From DASQUK01 sp035641315 (GTDB taxonomy: Bacteria; Actinomycetota; Acidimicrobiia; Acidimicrobiales; VFJN01), in contig DASQUK010000101.1 of assembly GCA_035641315.1 (NCBI GenBank), positions 1 through 15,163 on the forward strand: 15,163 nucleotides of DNA, in the 5' to 3' direction. The position numbers and the translations under genes were made by a program. The notes below the pieces were generated by a model that saw only the letters and a program-made list of their open reading frames with translations, made no database searches and was not told the DNA's origin. This document shows, piece by piece, positions 12,720 to 15,163 of this stretch; position 1 is the first letter of the stretch; every line of letters begins with the position of its first letter.

Positions 12720-14353
12720 TCACGTCGCTCTCCGATGCCGGCGGCATGTCCGTTCCCGTTGCTTCTGCGGACCCCGGCCACAGCCGGGGTCGGGTCGTAG
12801 TCCAGCACGGCGCCGTGGCCGTTGCCCGCGATCTCGCCTTCGCGGGCGACCTGGCCAGACGAGGTGCGCAACGGCGTCTCCTTGAGCCACCAGGTGAGCA
12901 CCCAACCGATGAGCACCAGGGGGACCGCCCACAGGAACACGGTGGTGATGGCGTCGGCGAAGGCGGCCGCCGTCTGCGCCTTCTGCTCGACGGGCAGCTG
13001 GTTGATGGTCTCCGGCGTCATGTTCTGGGGCACGGCGCTGCCGAGCAGCTCGGTGAGCCGGCTCGTGAACAGGGCGCCGAACAGCGACACGCCCAGGGAG
13101 CCACCGATGGTGCGAAAGAAGGTGATGCTCGAGGTCGCGACGCCCAGGTCGGTGACCGGCGCTTCGTTCTGGGTGGCCAGCACCATGATCTGCATCACCA
13201 TGCCGATGCCGGCGCCGAAGACGAACATGTAGGCGCCGGACTCCCAACGGCTGCTCCCCACGTCGAGCGTGGCCAGCAGGAACAGCCCCACGCAGGCCAC
13301 CGCCATGCCGACCATCGGGAACAGCCGGTAGCGACCGGTGCGGGTGATGATCTGACCGGCGGTGACCGACGCGCTCAGCAGGCCCGCCATGACCGGGACG
13401 ATCAGCAGCCCCGAGTTGCTGGCGGATGCGCCGTTGGCCACCTGGAGGAACGTGGGCAGGTAGGTGATCGCCCCGTACATGGCGACGCCCACGATGAGGC
13501 TCACCACCGATGCGATGCGAAAGGTCCGGAGCCGGAACAGCCGCAGCGGCAGCGTGGGTTCGTCGACCCGCCGTTCGACGGCCACGAAGGCCGCCAGCAG
13601 CCCCGCGGTGACGACGCCCAAGCCGACGATCACGCCCGAGCCCCAGGCGTACTCGGTGCCACCCCAGGTGGTCAGCAGCACCAACGCCGAGATGGCGCCG
13701 GACAGCAGGGCGATGCCCGCCCAGTCGATGGACACCCGGAACCGGTAGCGCGTGGCCGGCAGCACGGCGCTGGTCACGACCAGGGCGAGGACGCCGAGCG
13801 GCACGTTGATGTAGAAGACCCAGCGCCACGACAGATGGTCGGTGAGGAACCCGCCCAGCAGGGGCCCGGCCACGCTGGCCGCCCCGAACACGGCGCCGAA
13901 GTACCCCATGTAGCGGCCGCGCTCCCGCGGGCTGACGATGTCGCCGATCAGCGCCTGGGCCAGCACGATGAGCCCGCCGGCGCCGACGCCCTGGACGGCC
14001 CGGAAGACGATGAGCATGCCCATCGAGGTCGCCACGCCCGACAGCACGCTGCCCGCCAGGAACACGACGATGGCCGACTGGAACAGCCGCTTGCGCCCGT
14101 ACAGGTCGCCAAGCTTGCCGTAGATGGGGGTCGCAACGGTCTCGGCCAGCAGGTAGGCGGTGACCACCCAGGACAGGTGGTCGAGCCCGCCGAGGTCGCC
14201 GGTGATCGTCGGCAGGGCCGTGGCCACGATCGTCTGGTCGATCGCTGCCAGCAGCATGCCCAGCATGATCCCGGAGAAGACGATCAGCACCTGGCGGTGC
14301 GACAGGCCGCTCGCCGTGGGCGCGGCGAAGGCCGGGGGAGAGGTCGCTTCCAT
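12692..14353 (-). CDS. DHA2-family (14-helix, EmrB/QacA-type) MFS drug exporter
   Basis: This 553-residue membrane protein has the proton-drug antiporter motifs: IDQTIVATALPTI in helix 1 (about 38-50), GKLGDLYGRKRLF (motif A, 79-91), and GAASVAGPLLGGFL (motif C), followed by LSWRWVFYINVPLG, a DHA2 hallmark. Length and the number of hydrophobic stretches fit 14 helices. The charged C-terminal tail of about 65 residues ends in RRERARSASEP. The role is export of drugs or other small amphipathic compounds across the cytoplasmic membrane; the substrate is unknown. It is followed by tetR and preceded by a strong operator candidate, so substrate-inducible expression is likely. ATG 14353 is followed by a usual short polar N-terminus. 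Confidence 0.95.
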   Translation of the reverse strand: MEATSPPAFAAPTASGLSHRQVLIVFSGIMLGMLLAAIDQTIVATALPTITGDLGGLDHLSWVVTAYLLAETVATPIYGKLGDLYGRKRLFQSAIVVFLAGSVLSGVATSMGMLIVFRAVQGVGAGGLIVLAQALIGDIVSPRERGRYMGYFGAVFGAASVAGPLLGGFLTDHLSWRWVFYINVPLGVLALVVTSAVLPATRYRFRVSIDWAGIALLSGAISALVLLTTWGGTEYAWGSGVIVGLGVVTAGLLAAFVAVERRVDEPTLPLRLFRLRTFRIASVVSLIVGVAMYGAITYLPTFLQVANGASASNSGLLIVPVMAGLLSASVTAGQIITRTGRYRLFPMVGMAVACVGLFLLATLDVGSSRWESGAYMFVFGAGIGMVMQIMVLATQNEAPVTDLGVATSSITFFRTIGGSLGVSLFGALFTSRLTELLGSAVPQNMTPETINQLPVEQKAQTAAAFADAITTVFLWAVPLVLIGWVLTWWLKETPLRTSSGQVAREGEIAGNGHGAVLDYDPTPAVAGVRRSNGNGHAAGIGERRERARSASEP

Positions 14354-14362
14354 CAGCCGCCC

Positions 14363-14390
14363 ACTCTAGACAAACTTGCAGAATCTGCAA
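14363..14390 (-). promoter_or_regulatory. Candidate promoter of the exporter gene
   Basis: On the minus strand TTGCAG (14390-14385) could serve as -35 and TAGAGT (14368-14363) as -10, with 16 bases between. Transcription would then begin only a few bases before the ATG at 14353, giving a nearly leaderless message. This fits the weak ribosome binding site. The -35 lies inside the 25-bp palindrome. Confidence 0.35.
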
Positions 14391-14395
14391 CTTTG
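14371..14395. promoter_or_regulatory. Near-perfect 25-bp palindrome, TetR operator candidate
   Basis: The half-sites are CAAAcTTGCAG (14371-14381) and CTGCAAcTTTG (14385-14395), separated by AAT. All positions pair except the single c/c at 14375 and 14391, giving 10 complementary pairs. It lies 17 bases upstream of the exporter ATG and overlaps a candidate -35 box. AT-richer than its surroundings, it has the size and symmetry of a TetR-family operator; the tetR gene downstream of the exporter is the obvious candidate binder. Confidence 0.7.
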
Positions 14396-14433
14396 CGCTG
14401 TATGCACGTTGTGCGACTTTTGTCACGCCGACG

Positions 14434-14682
14434 TCAGGGCCCAGGTTCTTCGCCCACCTCCCGCAGGGCGGCCGCCAACGCGGCTCGCAGCCGGCGAGCG
14501 GTGGCCGGGGCCAGGTGCCCGGCGAGGCCGGTACCGTTGGCGCCCGCGTCCTCCACGGTCAGCTCGACCCGGATGTCGCCGCAGCCGTCGCAGTCGTCGA
14601 TCACCGCCACCGCCCACGCGACCGGCGCCTTGTCCTCGTCGTCCGGATGATCGTCGAACGCGAAGTCGATGGACTTCTTCAT
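14434..14682 (-). CDS. Small acidic CxxC protein, unknown function
   Basis: This 82-residue protein has an acidic N-terminus (MKKSIDFAFDDHPDDEDKAP), a short strand AWAVAVIDDCDGCGDIRVEL containing Cys31-xx-Cys34, and a C-terminal helix (TARRLRAALAAALREVGEE). I do not recognise the family. ATG 14682 is preferred because GGGAGG (14687-14692) lies close upstream. A TTG at 14736 overlapping the kinase stop (TTGA) would add 18 basic residues. It is downstream of the histidine kinase on the same strand and probably co-transcribed with it. The CxxC pair could be a redox or metal site, but two cysteines alone are weak evidence. Confidence 0.7.
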   Translation of the reverse strand: MKKSIDFAFDDHPDDEDKAPVAWAVAVIDDCDGCGDIRVELTVEDAGANGTGLAGHLAPATARRLRAALAAALREVGEEPGP

Positions 14683-14723
14683 GGCGCCTCCCGGGGTCAG
14701 CCGGCGTTTCTGGTGTCGCGATC

Positions 14724-14738
14724 CGTTGATCGTCAACG
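14724..14738 (-). repeat. Short perfect inverted repeat at the kinase stop codon
   Basis: CGTTGA (14724-14729) and TCAACG (14733-14738) are perfect reverse complements around TCG, and the right arm contains the kinase TGA stop. It may be a small mRNA hairpin between the kinase and the small CxxC gene. No T-run follows it. Confidence 0.3.
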
Positions 14739-15163
14739 AATAGCGTCACCGGAATCTGCTAGATCGGCTCGCTCAGGTTGCCACGGGACGTGTGCTGGAG
14801 ACGGCTGCTCCCCCATCAGCGGCAGGAGCACGCGGAAGGTGGCGCCTTCGCCGGGGGTCGTGTCCAGCTCCACGGCGCCGCCGTGGGCGGCGGTGATGGC
14901 GGCGACGATGGACAGGCCGAGGCCGGTTCCGCCGTGCGCCCGGCTGCGGGCCTTGTCGGTGCGGTAGAAGCGCTCGAAGACCCGCTCCGCCTGCTCGGGG
15001 GTCAGGCCCGGTCCGCGATCGCGCACCTCGACGAAGGCGACCTCGGTGCCGTCCCGTCGGGTCCGGCCGCCGAGCACCGTGATCGGTGCGTCGGCGGGGG
15101 TGTACGCCAGCGCGTTGTCGAGCAGGTTGGACAGCACCTGGCGCAGTCGCGGCTCGTCGCCCG
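14733..15163 (-). CDS. Sensor histidine kinase, C-terminal catalytic part (cut by window edge)
   Basis: About 142 residues are visible; the gene continues beyond the right edge. The HATPase domain is complete: N box RLRQVLSNLLDNALAYTP, G1 box VRDRGPGLTP, F box FERFYRTD and G2 box GGTGLGLSIV, ending AVELDTTPGEGATFRVLLPL. The sensor, membrane and His-phosphoacceptor parts lie outside. A two-component kinase autophosphorylates and passes phosphate to a response regulator, which in actinobacteria is usually encoded just upstream, also outside this window. The tail after the domain (about 25 residues) is polar. Its TGA overlaps an alternative TTG start of the small CxxC gene. Confidence 0.93.
   Translation of the reverse strand, partial: GDEPRLRQVLSNLLDNALAYTPADAPITVLGGRTRRDGTEVAFVEVRDRGPGLTPEQAERVFERFYRTDKARSRAHGGTGLGLSIVAAITAAHGGAVELDTTPGEGATFRVLLPLMGEQPSPAHVPWQPERADLADSGDAIR

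Noticed and set aside
14401..14430. Additional hairpins (GCAC-GTT-GTGC at 14404-14414 and an imperfect stem with a TTTT loop at 14411-14428) as a terminator
   Set aside because: The stems are short, with a mismatch and no trailing T-run on the relevant strand; they may only be part of the exporter upstream region.

Overview
The window is high-GC DNA with strong G/C preference at codon third positions. Its gene set fits an actinobacterium: a flavin/F420-type luciferase-like oxidoreductase, a HelD-type RNA polymerase-associated ATPase, an ECF sigma factor with a zinc-finger anti-sigma factor, FadE-like acyl-CoA dehydrogenases and a sucrase/ferredoxin-like protein. A deep-branching group such as Acidimicrobiia is possible, but the sequence alone does not settle it. 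Coding density is very high: no gene-free stretch reaches 300 bases, and many neighbours overlap or sit a few bases apart. No tRNA, rRNA, transposase, phage gene or CRISPR array was seen.

Left block (about 190-5190, minus strand). Seven genes read right to left: a secreted Ig-like (DUF4399-type) lipoprotein, a four-helix di-heme cytochrome b of the formate-dehydrogenase gamma type, a sucrase/ferredoxin-like protein with a two-Cys/two-His [2Fe-2S] signature like yeast Apd1, a purple-acid-phosphatase-like metallophosphoesterase, a VOC protein, an LLM-class oxidoreductase and a second VOC protein. The first four are packed by overlaps and a 3-base gap and look like one unit: an outside lipoprotein, a membrane heme protein and a cytosolic iron-sulfur protein. 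This is the best candidate for an undescribed system here. The first about 180 bases hold only the unclear end of something outside the window.

Centre (5249-10592, plus strand). Divergent from that block is an ECF sigma factor translationally coupled to a membrane anti-sigma factor. A HelD-family ATPase follows, with an unusual C-terminal extension containing eight copies of an 18-bp acidic repeat, and then a degenerate acyl-CoA dehydrogenase.

Right block (10628-15163, minus strand). A second degenerate acyl-CoA dehydrogenase converges on the first; its flavin motif is replaced by a low-complexity linker. Upstream of it are a TetR regulator and a 14-helix DHA2-type drug exporter. A near-perfect 25-bp palindrome just upstream of the exporter is a strong operator candidate for that TetR protein. 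A small CxxC protein and the C-terminal catalytic part of a sensor histidine kinase, cut by the window edge, complete the window. All functions are assigned from motifs read by eye; no database search was possible.
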